From Arthrobacter sp. zg-Y820 (GTDB lineage: Bacteria; Actinomycetota; Actinomycetes; Actinomycetales; Micrococcaceae): a stretch of DNA of 64,000 bases. Within the stretch, counting starts at the first letter, position 1. Each line of letters opens with the position of its first letter. A model generated the notes under the pieces. It was not told the origin of the DNA. It saw nothing but the letters and a program-made list of their open reading frames with translations, and searched no databases. Positions 16,526-24,151 of the stretch are shown here, piece after piece. The translations under genes were made by a program, and so were the position numbers. The stretch covers positions 1,178,001 to 1,242,000 of the forward strand of contig NZ_CP126247.1 of assembly GCF_030142155.1 (NCBI RefSeq). Direction: 5' to 3'.

Positions 16526-16957
16526 CTAGGCATCATCGACCAGGTCCAGGAAGCGCTGTTCGTTGCGGTCGGCGCTGCGCACATACAGGGCACCGCAGAT
16601 GATGACCAGGGGATAGACGCCGACGCCCAGCAGGATCCAGGGCGCCGGAACGGTGAACAGCGTGAGGGTGGCGATGACCGGCAGGAACGCCAGGAGTACC
16701 GGAACGCCCAGCAGGATCAGCAGGAAGCCACCGGTGACCACCAGGGCCAGGCGCAGCTGGGAGCGGATCAGGGAGCCAATGAACAGCTCACCCACCTCGG
16801 TCTGCTCATCCAGCTCCCGCGACACGGTGTAGGGGTCCGCGGAAGCCGGAGCGGTGCGCGGGGCGGTGACCCGCACCCGTTCCTGCCCCGCGGCCGCCGG
16901 TCCGGCCGCCGGCGCGGCGTCCGGTGATGCCGCCGCCTGGCCAGCATCGGGGCTCAT
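16526..16957 (-). CDS. Small two-helix membrane protein, partner of the symporter
   Basis: About 143 residues. The N-terminal third is disordered (Ala/Pro). Then DPYTVSRELDEQTEVGELFIGSLIRSQL leads into two transmembrane helices (about residues 65-125) and a polar end NEQRFLDLVDDA. It does not carry the DUF485 signature (SPEFQELxxRQRxFxFP) of the protein at 19157, but has similar size, two-helix layout and position just upstream of an ActP-like symporter. It may be a functional analogue. ATG 16957 overlaps the regulator stop by 4 nt (ATGA). No named family recognised. Confidence 0.75.
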   Translation of the reverse strand: MSPDAGQAAASPDAAPAAGPAAAGQERVRVTAPRTAPASADPYTVSRELDEQTEVGELFIGSLIRSQLRLALVVTGGFLLILLGVPVLLAFLPVIATLTLFTVPAPWILLGVGVYPLVIICGALYVRSADRNEQRFLDLVDDA

Positions 16958-17712
16958 GCGCGGGGCCGGATCCGGTTGGCGGCGAGCGTGCTGCGCACCC
17001 CGGGCAGGTGCCGGCGGCTGACGGGCAGCTCCGCCGTGCCGACGCTGATGCTGGCGCGGCCGCCGGCCACCCGCACCTGCCGGATGTGCGAGCGGGACAC
17101 CAAATAGGAGCGGTGGATGCGGACAAAGCCCGCCTCCGCCCACTGCTCCTCCAGGTCCGTCAGCGGAACCCGGATCAGGTAGGAGGACTCGGCGGTGTGC
17201 AGCCGGGCGTAGTCGCCCTGCGCCTGCACGTACCGGATGTCGTCGCGGCGGATCAGGCGGGTGGTGCCGCCCTGGACCACGGTGACGACGTCGCTGTCGC
17301 CGTCGCTGTCGGCCGCCTCGGCGGCGAGGTCGCAGATGCGCCGGACTGATTCGGCCAGCCGTTCCGGGCGGACGGGCTTCAGTAGGTAATCCACGGCCGC
17401 CAGGTCGAAGGCCGCGAGGGCCTGTTCCTCGTCGGCGGTCACGAACACGAGGGCCGGCGGGCGCTCCCGGCTGCCCAGGACGCGGGCGATGTCCAGCCCT
17501 GACATTGCCGGCATGTGGATGTCCAGGAACACCGCGTCCACTGAATTTCCTTCGATGGCGAGCAGGGCCTGGGCGCCGCTGGATGCCCGGTGCACCTCGC
17601 CCACCCGGGCGTCCCGGCCAAGCAGGAAGGCCAGCTCGTTCACGGCGGGCAGCTCGTCGTCGACCACCACCACGGAGATCTGCCGGGAAGCCGGTTTACC
17701 TGATGCTGACAT
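16954..17712 (-). CDS. LytTR-family response regulator
   Basis: A 252-residue regulator. The receiver domain (residues 10-130) has the acidic pocket VVVDDE, phospho-acceptor Asp at about 61 in VFLDIHM, and the conserved Lys in DYLLKPV. The LytTR DNA-binding domain (about 150-245) includes IRYVQAQGDYARLHT and FVRIHRSYLVS, typical of AgrA/LytR/BtsR proteins. It lies 19 nt after the sensor kinase and is its evident partner. Target: probably the divergent symporter operon, its own operon, or both (inferred). Confidence 0.93.
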   Translation of the reverse strand: MSASGKPASRQISVVVVDDELPAVNELAFLLGRDARVGEVHRASSGAQALLAIEGNSVDAVFLDIHMPAMSGLDIARVLGSRERPPALVFVTADEEQALAAFDLAAVDYLLKPVRPERLAESVRRICDLAAEAADSDGDSDVVTVVQGGTTRLIRRDDIRYVQAQGDYARLHTAESSYLIRVPLTDLEEQWAEAGFVRIHRSYLVSRSHIRQVRVAGGRASISVGTAELPVSRRHLPGVRSTLAANRIRPRA

Positions 17713-17731
17713 GTGAATCAGGTTACAAGAC

Positions 17732-18937
17732 TCAGGTGCGGTGTCCCGGCTGCGACTTGGGTATGTGCATGGTGATCAGGGTTCCGGCGCCCGGAGCGGT
17801 GTCAATGATCAGCCCGTGGTCCTCACCGTAGACCTGGCGCAGCCGGACGTCGACGTTCCGCAGGCCCACATGGTCGCCTTCCGCGTGGCCGGCCAGCACG
17901 GCGCGCAGATATTCGGGATCCATGCCCGCACCGTTGTCCTCGACAGTGATGACGGCCTGCGCGCCGGCGTCGGCGGCCGTGATGGTGATGTGGCCCTCGC
18001 CGTCGGCGGCTTCCAGCCCGTGCCGCACCGAGTTTTCGACCAGCGGCTGCAGCGAAAGGAACGGAATGACGGTGCCCAGGACCTCGGGGCCGATCTGCAG
18101 GCTGATCTTCAGGCGGTCGCCGAAGCGTGCCCGCTCCAGCAGCAGGTACCGGTCGATGGCCTGCAGCTCCTCGGCCACAGTGGTGAAGTTGCCGCTGCGC
18201 CGGAAGGTGTAGCGGGTGAAGTCGGCGAACTCGACCACCAGTTCCCGGGCCCGCACCGGATCCGTCGTGATGTACGAGGCGATGGCGTTGAGGGAGTTGT
18301 AGATGAAGTGCGGGCTGATCTGGGCGCGCAGGGCGCGGACCTCGGCCTCCATCAGCATGGTGCGGGATGTGTCCAGCTCGGCCAGCTCGATCTGCGCGGC
18401 CACCCAGGCGGCGACGTCGTTGGCCGCCCGGACCAGGCCGGCGCTGACCGAGGGCGTGAAAACGGCAAGGGTGCCCACCGTTTTCCGGTTGACCTGCAGC
18501 GGGCACACCAGCAACTCGCGTCCGCCGTCGTCGTCGAGCCCCAGGGAACGCAGTGAAGCGCCGCGGAACACCTTGGTCCGCCCGCTGTCCAGGACCGTGC
18601 GGGAGGCCTCGAGCAGCCGGGCGCGGGAGCGGGGCGTGTCCGGCAGCGATCCCTCCCAGGCCAGGACCGCCGCGGCATCGGCCAGTGCCAGGGTGTCGCA
18701 GCCGAGCAGTGCCCGGAGGTGGCGCCCGGCCTTGCTGGCGCCCGAGGGGGTGAGGCCGGCGCGCAGGTGGCGCGACGCCAGGCTCGCGGTGTGGAGGGCC
18801 GAGTAGACGGCCCGTTCCCGGTCGGATCCCAGGTCGCGCTGGGACCGGCTCAGGCGGTGTCCCAGGGCTGCCACCAGGGCCACGGTAAGAACGGCGATGG
18901 TGCACACCATGGCAATGTCGACGGCGGGGCTGAACAT
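17732..18937 (-). CDS. LytS-like sensor histidine kinase
   Basis: A 401-residue kinase with a single N-terminal transmembrane helix (about residues 5-27), a GAF-like middle region (about 60-190) and a His_kinase/HATPase module. The phospho-acceptor motif is ISPHFIYNSLNAIASYI (His about 209), the N-box LQPLVENSVRHGLE, and the G-box VEDNGAGMD and GHVGLRNVDVRL. Members such as LytS and BtsS/YpdA sense cell-envelope state or carboxylates. Having one membrane helix and a GAF-like domain, it may sense a cytoplasmic ligand. ATG 18937; divergent from the DUF485-actP operon. Confidence 0.92.
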   Translation of the reverse strand: MFSPAVDIAMVCTIAVLTVALVAALGHRLSRSQRDLGSDRERAVYSALHTASLASRHLRAGLTPSGASKAGRHLRALLGCDTLALADAAAVLAWEGSLPDTPRSRARLLEASRTVLDSGRTKVFRGASLRSLGLDDDGGRELLVCPLQVNRKTVGTLAVFTPSVSAGLVRAANDVAAWVAAQIELAELDTSRTMLMEAEVRALRAQISPHFIYNSLNAIASYITTDPVRARELVVEFADFTRYTFRRSGNFTTVAEELQAIDRYLLLERARFGDRLKISLQIGPEVLGTVIPFLSLQPLVENSVRHGLEAADGEGHITITAADAGAQAVITVEDNGAGMDPEYLRAVLAGHAEGDHVGLRNVDVRLRQVYGEDHGLIIDTAPGAGTLITMHIPKSQPGHRT

Positions 18938-18978
18938 CCCACTACCCTAGCGGCAGCGCCCGACGGCGGGCGCGGGGC

Positions 18979-19010
18979 ACCGTTTACCGCAGGGGAATGA
19001 CCGCTCGGCG
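18979..19010. promoter_or_regulatory. Candidate LytTR operator (two direct repeats 21 bp apart)
   Basis: ACCGTTTAC at 18979 and ACCGCTCGG at 19000 are direct repeats separated by two helical turns. The first fits the LytTR consensus [TA][AC][CA]GTTN[AG][TG] at eight of nine positions. The site lies in the 219-nt divergent region between the kinase and the DUF485-actP operon. Confidence 0.35.
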
Positions 19011-19156
19011 AGGCGCGGGTGTCGAAACTGGTGCCACGGAGCCGTCCATAGCAGGGTGATGGGGATCACAGTTTGTGCGTGTGTGGTGTCCGAAGCCGGC
19101 CCGACCGGTCAACGGCGGGCAGCGGCGTGCGGACGAGCCCAACTCAAGGAGGAGCG

Positions 19157-19531
19157 ATGGCTTCACAAAAGCCCCAAGGAACCGGTGCGCATGCCGCTGC
19201 ACCGGTGGACTTCACTGAGGTCCAAAAATCACCCGAACTGCAGGAGCTGCGCAAACGCCAGCGCAGCTTTATTTTCCCGATGGCCCTGGTGTTCCTGCTG
19301 TGGTACTTCGCCTACGTGCTCCTGGCCGACTACGCCCACGACTTCATGTCCACCCCGGTCTGGGGCAACATCAACGTCGGGCTGATCCTGGGCCTGCTCC
19401 AGTTCGTCAGCACCTTCGGCATCACCATGTGGTACGTCAGCTACGCCAACCGCCGGATGGACCCCATCGCTGCGGGCCTGCGCGAGAAACTTGAGGCCAA
19501 GGGCGTCCGGCGTCCGGAGGAGAGCAAATGA
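19157..19531 (+). CDS. DUF485 membrane protein, ActP partner
   Basis: A 124-residue DUF485 protein with the family signature SPELQELRKRQRSFIFPMAL, two transmembrane helices (about residues 40-60 and 75-97) and a polar tail ending NRRMDPIAAGLREKLEAK. In many bacteria this gene (YjcH-type) sits directly upstream of acetate permease actP and is thought to assist it. ATG 19157 has AAGGAGGAG upstream; the open frame reaching 19073 lacks a site. Overlaps actP by 4 nt (ATGA). Confidence 0.92.
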   Translation: MASQKPQGTGAHAAAPVDFTEVQKSPELQELRKRQRSFIFPMALVFLLWYFAYVLLADYAHDFMSTPVWGNINVGLILGLLQFVSTFGITMWYVSYANRRMDPIAAGLREKLEAKGVRRPEESK

Positions 19532-21156
19532 GCACCGTCAACATTGTGGCTGCCACTGAGGTGACCGCCGAGGCCGTCAAGGAAACCGGCTGGCTGAACA
19601 TGCTCATCTTCGGGCTTTTCGTGGCAGTCACCCTGGTGGTCGTGCTGCGGGCCAGCCGCAACAACAAGACCGCGGCTGACTATTACGCCGCCGGCCGGTC
19701 CTTCACCGGCCCGCAGAACGGCACTGCCATCGCCGGCGACTACCTCTCGGCCGCTTCCTTCCTGGGCATCGTCGGCGCCATTGCCATCAACGGCTATGAC
19801 GGCTTCCTGTACTCCATCGGCTTCCTGGTCGCCTGGCTGGTGGCCCTGCTGCTGGTGGCGGAAATGCTGCGCAACACCGGCAAGTTCACCATGGCCGACG
19901 TCCTCTCGTTCCGGCTGAAGCAGCGCCCGGTCCGCATTGCCGCGGCCATCACCACCCTGGCGGTCTGCTTCTTCTACCTGCTGGCCCAGATGGCCGGCGC
20001 CGGCGGACTCGTCTCGCTGCTGATGGGCATCGACGGCAAGATCGGCCAGTCCCTGGTCATTACCGTCGTCGGCGGCCTGATGATCATTTACGTACTGATC
20101 GGCGGCATGAAGGGCACCACCTGGGTGCAGATCATCAAGGCCGTCCTGCTTATTGCCGGCGCTGCCATCATGACGGTCTGGGTCCTGGCCCTGCACGGCT
20201 TCAACCTCTCCGAGCTGCTCGGCAGCGCCGTTGAAATGTCCGGCAACCCCGAACTCCTGAACCCGGGCCTGCAGTACGGCAAGACCGACACCTCCAGGCT
20301 GGACTTCATCTCGCTGGGCATGGCCCTGGTGCTCGGCACCGCGGCCCTGCCGCACGTGCTGATGCGCTTCTACACCGTTCCCACCGCCAAGGAAGCCCGG
20401 CGCTCAGTGGTCTGGGCCATCTGGCTGATCGGCATCTTCTACCTGTTCACCCTGATCCTGGGCTACGGCGCTGCTGCGCTGATCCCGAAGGAGACCATCA
20501 CCTCGGCTCCGGGCGGCGTGAACTCCGCGGCTCCGCTGCTGGCCTTCGCCCTGGGCGGCCCGGTCCTGCTGGGACTGATCTCCGCGGTGGCCTTCGCGAC
20601 CATCCTGGCCGTTGTTGCCGGCCTGACCATCACGGCTGCCGCTTCCTTCGCCCATGACATTTACGCCAACGTCATCCGCAAGGGCAAGGTGGATGCCGAC
20701 GGTGAGGTCAAGGTGGCCCGCCGCACGGTAATCGTGATCGGCGTCGTCTCCATCCTCGGCGGCATCGGGGCGCAGGGGCAGAACGTTGCCTTCCTGGTGG
20801 CCCTGGCCTTCGCGGTGGCGGCCAGCGCCAACCTGCCGACCATCCTGTACTCGCTGTACTGGCGCCGCTTCAACACCCAGGGCGCCATCTGGAGCATGTA
20901 CGGCGGACTCGGCTCGGCCATCCTGCTGATCCTGCTCTCGCCGGTGTTCTCCGGGTCCGAAACGTCAATGGTTTCCGCCATCGACATCTCGGTCTTCCCG
21001 CTGAGCAACCCGGGCCTGGTCTCCATCCCGCTCGCCTTCTTCCTGGGCTGGCTGGGAACCGTGGTGGGCAAGGACGACGAATCGCCGCAGAAGCAGGCGG
21101 AGATGGAAGTCCGCTCGCTCACCGGCGTCGGCGCAGAGAAGGCCGTGGACCACTAG
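19528..21156 (+). CDS. actP: Cation/acetate symporter ActP-like
   Basis: A 542-residue SSS-family permease with about 13 helices. Motifs: DYYAAGRSFTGPQNGTAIAGDYLSAASFLGIVG, LAQMAGAGGLVSLLMG and GTAALPHVLMRFYTVPTAKEARRS, all close to E. coli ActP, which imports acetate and other short carboxylates with Na+ or H+. Translationally coupled to DUF485. Probably activated by the adjacent LytS/LytTR system. The transcript ends at the large inverted repeat 28 bp downstream. Confidence 0.92.
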   Translation: MSTVNIVAATEVTAEAVKETGWLNMLIFGLFVAVTLVVVLRASRNNKTAADYYAAGRSFTGPQNGTAIAGDYLSAASFLGIVGAIAINGYDGFLYSIGFLVAWLVALLLVAEMLRNTGKFTMADVLSFRLKQRPVRIAAAITTLAVCFFYLLAQMAGAGGLVSLLMGIDGKIGQSLVITVVGGLMIIYVLIGGMKGTTWVQIIKAVLLIAGAAIMTVWVLALHGFNLSELLGSAVEMSGNPELLNPGLQYGKTDTSRLDFISLGMALVLGTAALPHVLMRFYTVPTAKEARRSVVWAIWLIGIFYLFTLILGYGAAALIPKETITSAPGGVNSAAPLLAFALGGPVLLGLISAVAFATILAVVAGLTITAAASFAHDIYANVIRKGKVDADGEVKVARRTVIVIGVVSILGGIGAQGQNVAFLVALAFAVAASANLPTILYSLYWRRFNTQGAIWSMYGGLGSAILLILLSPVFSGSETSMVSAIDISVFPLSNPGLVSIPLAFFLGWLGTVVGKDDESPQKQAEMEVRSLTGVGAEKAVDH

Positions 21157-21184
21157 TCCGCACCAGCCGGTTCCCGCTCCCCGC

Positions 21185-21240
21185 CGAAATGGCAGAAGGT
21201 GCGTCTCTCAGGTCTGAGAGACGCACCTTCTGCCATTTCG
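21185..21240. terminator. 27-bp perfect inverted repeat, likely bidirectional terminator
   Basis: Arms 21185-21211 and 21214-21240 are exact complements with a GT spacer. It sits between the convergent actP and Lrp genes (the latter stops 4 bp beyond). In each direction the outer end of the second arm reads CCATTTCG, not a long U-run. The arm contains GAGAGACGCACCTTCTGCCA, partly resembling the repeats of arrays A and B. Confidence 0.7.
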
Positions 21241-21244
21241 CGCT

Positions 21245-21724
21245 TCAGTCTGTGCCGGCGGTCCCGTCGCGTTCCAGCAGGGGAGAAACCCGGAACGGGA
21301 TGAGCTCGCCGATGGCCAGGTTGGTGTCACAGCGCTCGACGCCGGAGACGGCCAGGACAATCTTGGCGACCCGGAACAGATCCTCGGCGTCGGCGGCCAC
21401 CACGCGCAGCAGGATGTCCGCGTCCCCGGTCAGCCCGTGCGCCTCCACCACCTCGGGGATCAGGGCGAGTTCCGACGTGATCTCGGCCAGCCGCTGCTGC
21501 TGGACGTGCACGCGGGCAAAGGCCATCAGCGGGTAGCCCAGCGCAGCCGGGCTGATCCGGCGCTCGAAGGGCAGGAACACCAGCTTCTTCTCCAGCTGCC
21601 CCAGCCGGGCCTGCACCGTGTTGCGGGAGATGCCCAGGACTCCGGCCAAGGCCACCACCGTTCGCTGCGGATCGCGGGCCAAAGCGAGGAGCAGCCGGGT
21701 ATCGGTCCTGTCCAGGGGGCGCAT
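21245..21724 (-). CDS. Lrp/AsnC-family regulator, probable BkdR
   Basis: A 159-residue regulator. The N-terminal helix-turn-helix is at about residues 20-45 (VVALAGVLGISRNTVQARLGQLEKK). The C-terminal RAM domain has AHGLTGDADILLRVVAADAEDL, the ligand-binding and oligomerisation part. Lrp-type BkdR proteins beside branched-chain dehydrogenase operons respond to branched-chain amino acids. The divergent position fits. Start ATG 21724; TAATCT ends 8 nt before it, so the mRNA may be leaderless. An upstream in-frame TTG at 21769 is possible but less likely. Confidence 0.88.
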   Translation of the reverse strand: MRPLDRTDTRLLLALARDPQRTVVALAGVLGISRNTVQARLGQLEKKLVFLPFERRISPAALGYPLMAFARVHVQQQRLAEITSELALIPEVVEAHGLTGDADILLRVVAADAEDLFRVAKIVLAVSGVERCDTNLAIGELIPFRVSPLLERDGTAGTD

Positions 21725-21791
21725 AGTGCGAAAGATTAGCACGGTGGAATTGCTGTTGATAGGGCACAATGCTCAGCTGTACGCCTCATGG

Positions 21792-21820
21792 TTGTGCCGC
21801 ATGTTTGGTGTGAGTAGGGT
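21792..21820 (+). promoter_or_regulatory. Candidate promoter of the bkd operon
   Basis: TTGTGC (21792-21797) and TAGGGT (21815-21820) are separated by exactly 17 nt in the divergent Lrp-bkd region. Confidence 0.45.
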
Positions 21821-21902
21821 CACAGGTAGCCGGGCAAGGGTGCCCGGGCATCGGTTCGGCCCCGCCACCCCGGGGGCCCAACACGGAAGGATGCGTACCA
21901 AC

Positions 21903-23108
21903 GTGTCTCTGCATACTCCTGTTCGCCCACCGCACGAGACCGGCGCCACCGCAGCCGGCCCCTACGTCCAGCTGGTCCGTCCCGACGGTTCCCGCGTGGC
22001 CTCCTCCTACGATCATTGGGTGGAGGACGTCGACCCGGACCAGTTGCGCAGCCTCTACGAGGACATGGTGGTGATCCGCCGGATCGACACCGAGGCCACC
22101 GCGCTGCAGCGCCAGGGCGAGCTGGGTCTCTGGCCGCCGCTGCTGGGCCAGGAAGCAGCGCAGATCGGCTCCGCCCGCACCCTCCGGGACAGCGACTTCG
22201 TGTTCGGCAGTTACCGGGAGAACGGCGTGGCGTGGTGCCGCGGCGTCGACCCCGAATCCCTGATGCGGGTGTGGCGCGGCAACGCGGCGGCCGGCTGGGA
22301 TCCCGCCACGGTGAACATGGCCCCCGCCCAGGTGATCATCGGCGCCCAGGCGCTGCACGCCGCCGGCTACGGCATGGGCGTGGTGACCGACGGGACCGAC
22401 GACGCCGTCATCACCTACTTCGGCGACGGCGCCACCAGCCAGGGCGACGTCAACGAGGCCATGGTCTTCGCCGCCAGCTTCCACGCGCCCGTCGTGTTCT
22501 TCTGCTCCAACAACCAGTGGGCCATTTCCGAGCCCGTGGGGCTGCAGGCCCAGGTGCCAATCGCGAACCGGGCTCCGGGCTTCGGGATCCCCTCCGTCCG
22601 GGTGGACGGCAACGATGTCCTGGCCGTCATGGCCGTGACCAGGGAAGCCCTGGACCGGGCGCGCAGCGGGGGAGGCCCCAGCTTCATCGAGGCCGTCACC
22701 TACCGGATGGGCCCGCACACCACCGCGGATGATCCCACCCGCTACCGCGATGCCGCGGAACTGGAAGAGTGGCGGGCCAAGGATCCGATCAGCAGGGTCG
22801 AGGCCCTGCTCCGCGCCGAGGGCCTGTTTACCGATGAGTTCGGCACCGCCGTCGCCGCCCGTGCCGACGCCGTGGCCGCCGAGCTCCGCTCCTCCTGCAT
22901 CTCGATGCCCCCGCCGCCGGCCCTGGACATTTTTGCGCATGTGTACGCCGAGCCGAACTCCTGGCTGGAGAACCAGCAGGAGGAATACGCGCGCTACCTG
23001 GCGATGTACGGCACGGCGGACGACGCCGGCCACCCGGTTCAGGTGCACGGCACCGACCCGGTGGGTTCCGCTTCCACGGGTCCTCGGGAAGCGGGGGACC
23101 GGGCATGA
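21903..23108 (+). CDS. bkdA: Branched-chain 2-oxoacid dehydrogenase E1 alpha subunit
   Basis: About 401 residues. The thiamine-diphosphate motif runs from GDGATSQGDVNEAM (about residue 174) to NNQWAIS (about 203). Other E1alpha landmarks are FGSYRENGVAW and YRMGPHTTADDPTRYR, the phosphorylation-loop region. It decarboxylates the 2-oxo acid and passes the acyl group to E2. A branched-chain preference is inferred from the Lrp neighbour and the downstream leucine genes; pyruvate remains possible. Start uncertain: GTG 21903 lies 12 nt after GGAAGG; ATG 21891 abuts that site. Overlaps E1 beta by 4 nt (ATGA). Confidence 0.9.
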   Translation: MSLHTPVRPPHETGATAAGPYVQLVRPDGSRVASSYDHWVEDVDPDQLRSLYEDMVVIRRIDTEATALQRQGELGLWPPLLGQEAAQIGSARTLRDSDFVFGSYRENGVAWCRGVDPESLMRVWRGNAAAGWDPATVNMAPAQVIIGAQALHAAGYGMGVVTDGTDDAVITYFGDGATSQGDVNEAMVFAASFHAPVVFFCSNNQWAISEPVGLQAQVPIANRAPGFGIPSVRVDGNDVLAVMAVTREALDRARSGGGPSFIEAVTYRMGPHTTADDPTRYRDAAELEEWRAKDPISRVEALLRAEGLFTDEFGTAVAARADAVAAELRSSCISMPPPPALDIFAHVYAEPNSWLENQQEEYARYLAMYGTADDAGHPVQVHGTDPVGSASTGPREAGDRA

Positions 23109-24151
23109 GCACCATGACCTTGGGCCGGGCGATCAACACCGGGCTGCGCGCCGCAATGGACGCCGATCCCAAAGTGGTCCTGATGGGGGAGGACATCGGC
23201 ACCCTCGGCGGAGTCTTCCGCATCACTGACGGATTGAAAAAGGACTTCGGCGCCACCCGGGTGATAGACACCCCGCTGGCCGAATCCGGCATCATGGGCA
23301 CCGCCGTCGGGCTCGCCTTCCGCGGGTACCGGCCCGTGGTGGAAATCCAGTTCGACGGATTCATCTATCCGGCCTTCGACCAGATCGTCTCCCAGGTGGC
23401 GAAGATGCACTACCGCACCCGCGGCGCCGTGAACATGCCGCTGACCATCCGGGTGCCGTTCGGCGGAGGCATCGGTTCGCCCGAACACCACTCGGAGTCC
23501 CCGGAAGCCTACTTCACCCATACCTCCGGGCTGCGGGTGGTGAGCGTGTCCAACCCGCAGGATGCCTACACGATGATCCGGCAGGCCATTGCGAGTGATG
23601 ACCCCGTGCTGTATTTCGAGCCCAAGCGCCGCTACCACGTCAAGGGCGAGGTGCAGGAAACCCTCGACGGAGCGCTGCCGCTGGGCCGGGCCCGCGTCGT
23701 CGCCGAGGGCACCGACGTCACGCTGGTGACGTACGGGCCGCTGGTGATGACCGCCGCCGACGCCGCGATTGCCGCGTCCGATGAAGGGGTGTCCGTGGAG
23801 GTGATCGACCTGCGCTCGCTGTCACCGGTGGACTATGCCACGGTCGAAGCGTCGGTCCGCAAGACCGGGCGCCTGGTGATCACCCACGAGGCCGGAAAAT
23901 CCGGCGGCGTCGGCGCTGAAATCTCCGCCAGCATCACCGAACGCTGCTTCGACTATCTGGAGCACGCACCCGTGCGGGTCACCGGCTTCGACATTCCGTA
24001 TCCGCCCTCCAAGCTGGAACACCACCACCTGCCGGACCTGGACCGGATCCTCGACGGCGTGGACCGCGCACTGCGCCGTCCCAACTCGCTCAGCAACTTC
24101 CCGGCTGCGCACAGCACCTCGGCAACGGCGCTGGAAGGAGCGGGTCTGTGA
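23105..24151 (+). CDS. bkdB: Branched-chain 2-oxoacid dehydrogenase E1 beta subunit
   Basis: A 348-residue transketolase-type beta subunit: VLMGEDIGTLGGVFRIT, DTPLAESGIMGTAVGLA, VEIQFDGFIYPAFDQIVSQ, and the C-terminal transketolase_C domain with EVIDLRSLSPVDYATV and TGRLVITHEAGKSGGVGAEI. It completes the alpha2beta2 E1 active site. Overlaps E1 alpha (ATGA) and E2 (GTGA) by 4 nt each, giving a tightly coupled operon. Confidence 0.95.
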   Translation: MSTMTLGRAINTGLRAAMDADPKVVLMGEDIGTLGGVFRITDGLKKDFGATRVIDTPLAESGIMGTAVGLAFRGYRPVVEIQFDGFIYPAFDQIVSQVAKMHYRTRGAVNMPLTIRVPFGGGIGSPEHHSESPEAYFTHTSGLRVVSVSNPQDAYTMIRQAIASDDPVLYFEPKRRYHVKGEVQETLDGALPLGRARVVAEGTDVTLVTYGPLVMTAADAAIAASDEGVSVEVIDLRSLSPVDYATVEASVRKTGRLVITHEAGKSGGVGAEISASITERCFDYLEHAPVRVTGFDIPYPPSKLEHHHLPDLDRILDGVDRALRRPNSLSNFPAAHSTSATALEGAGL

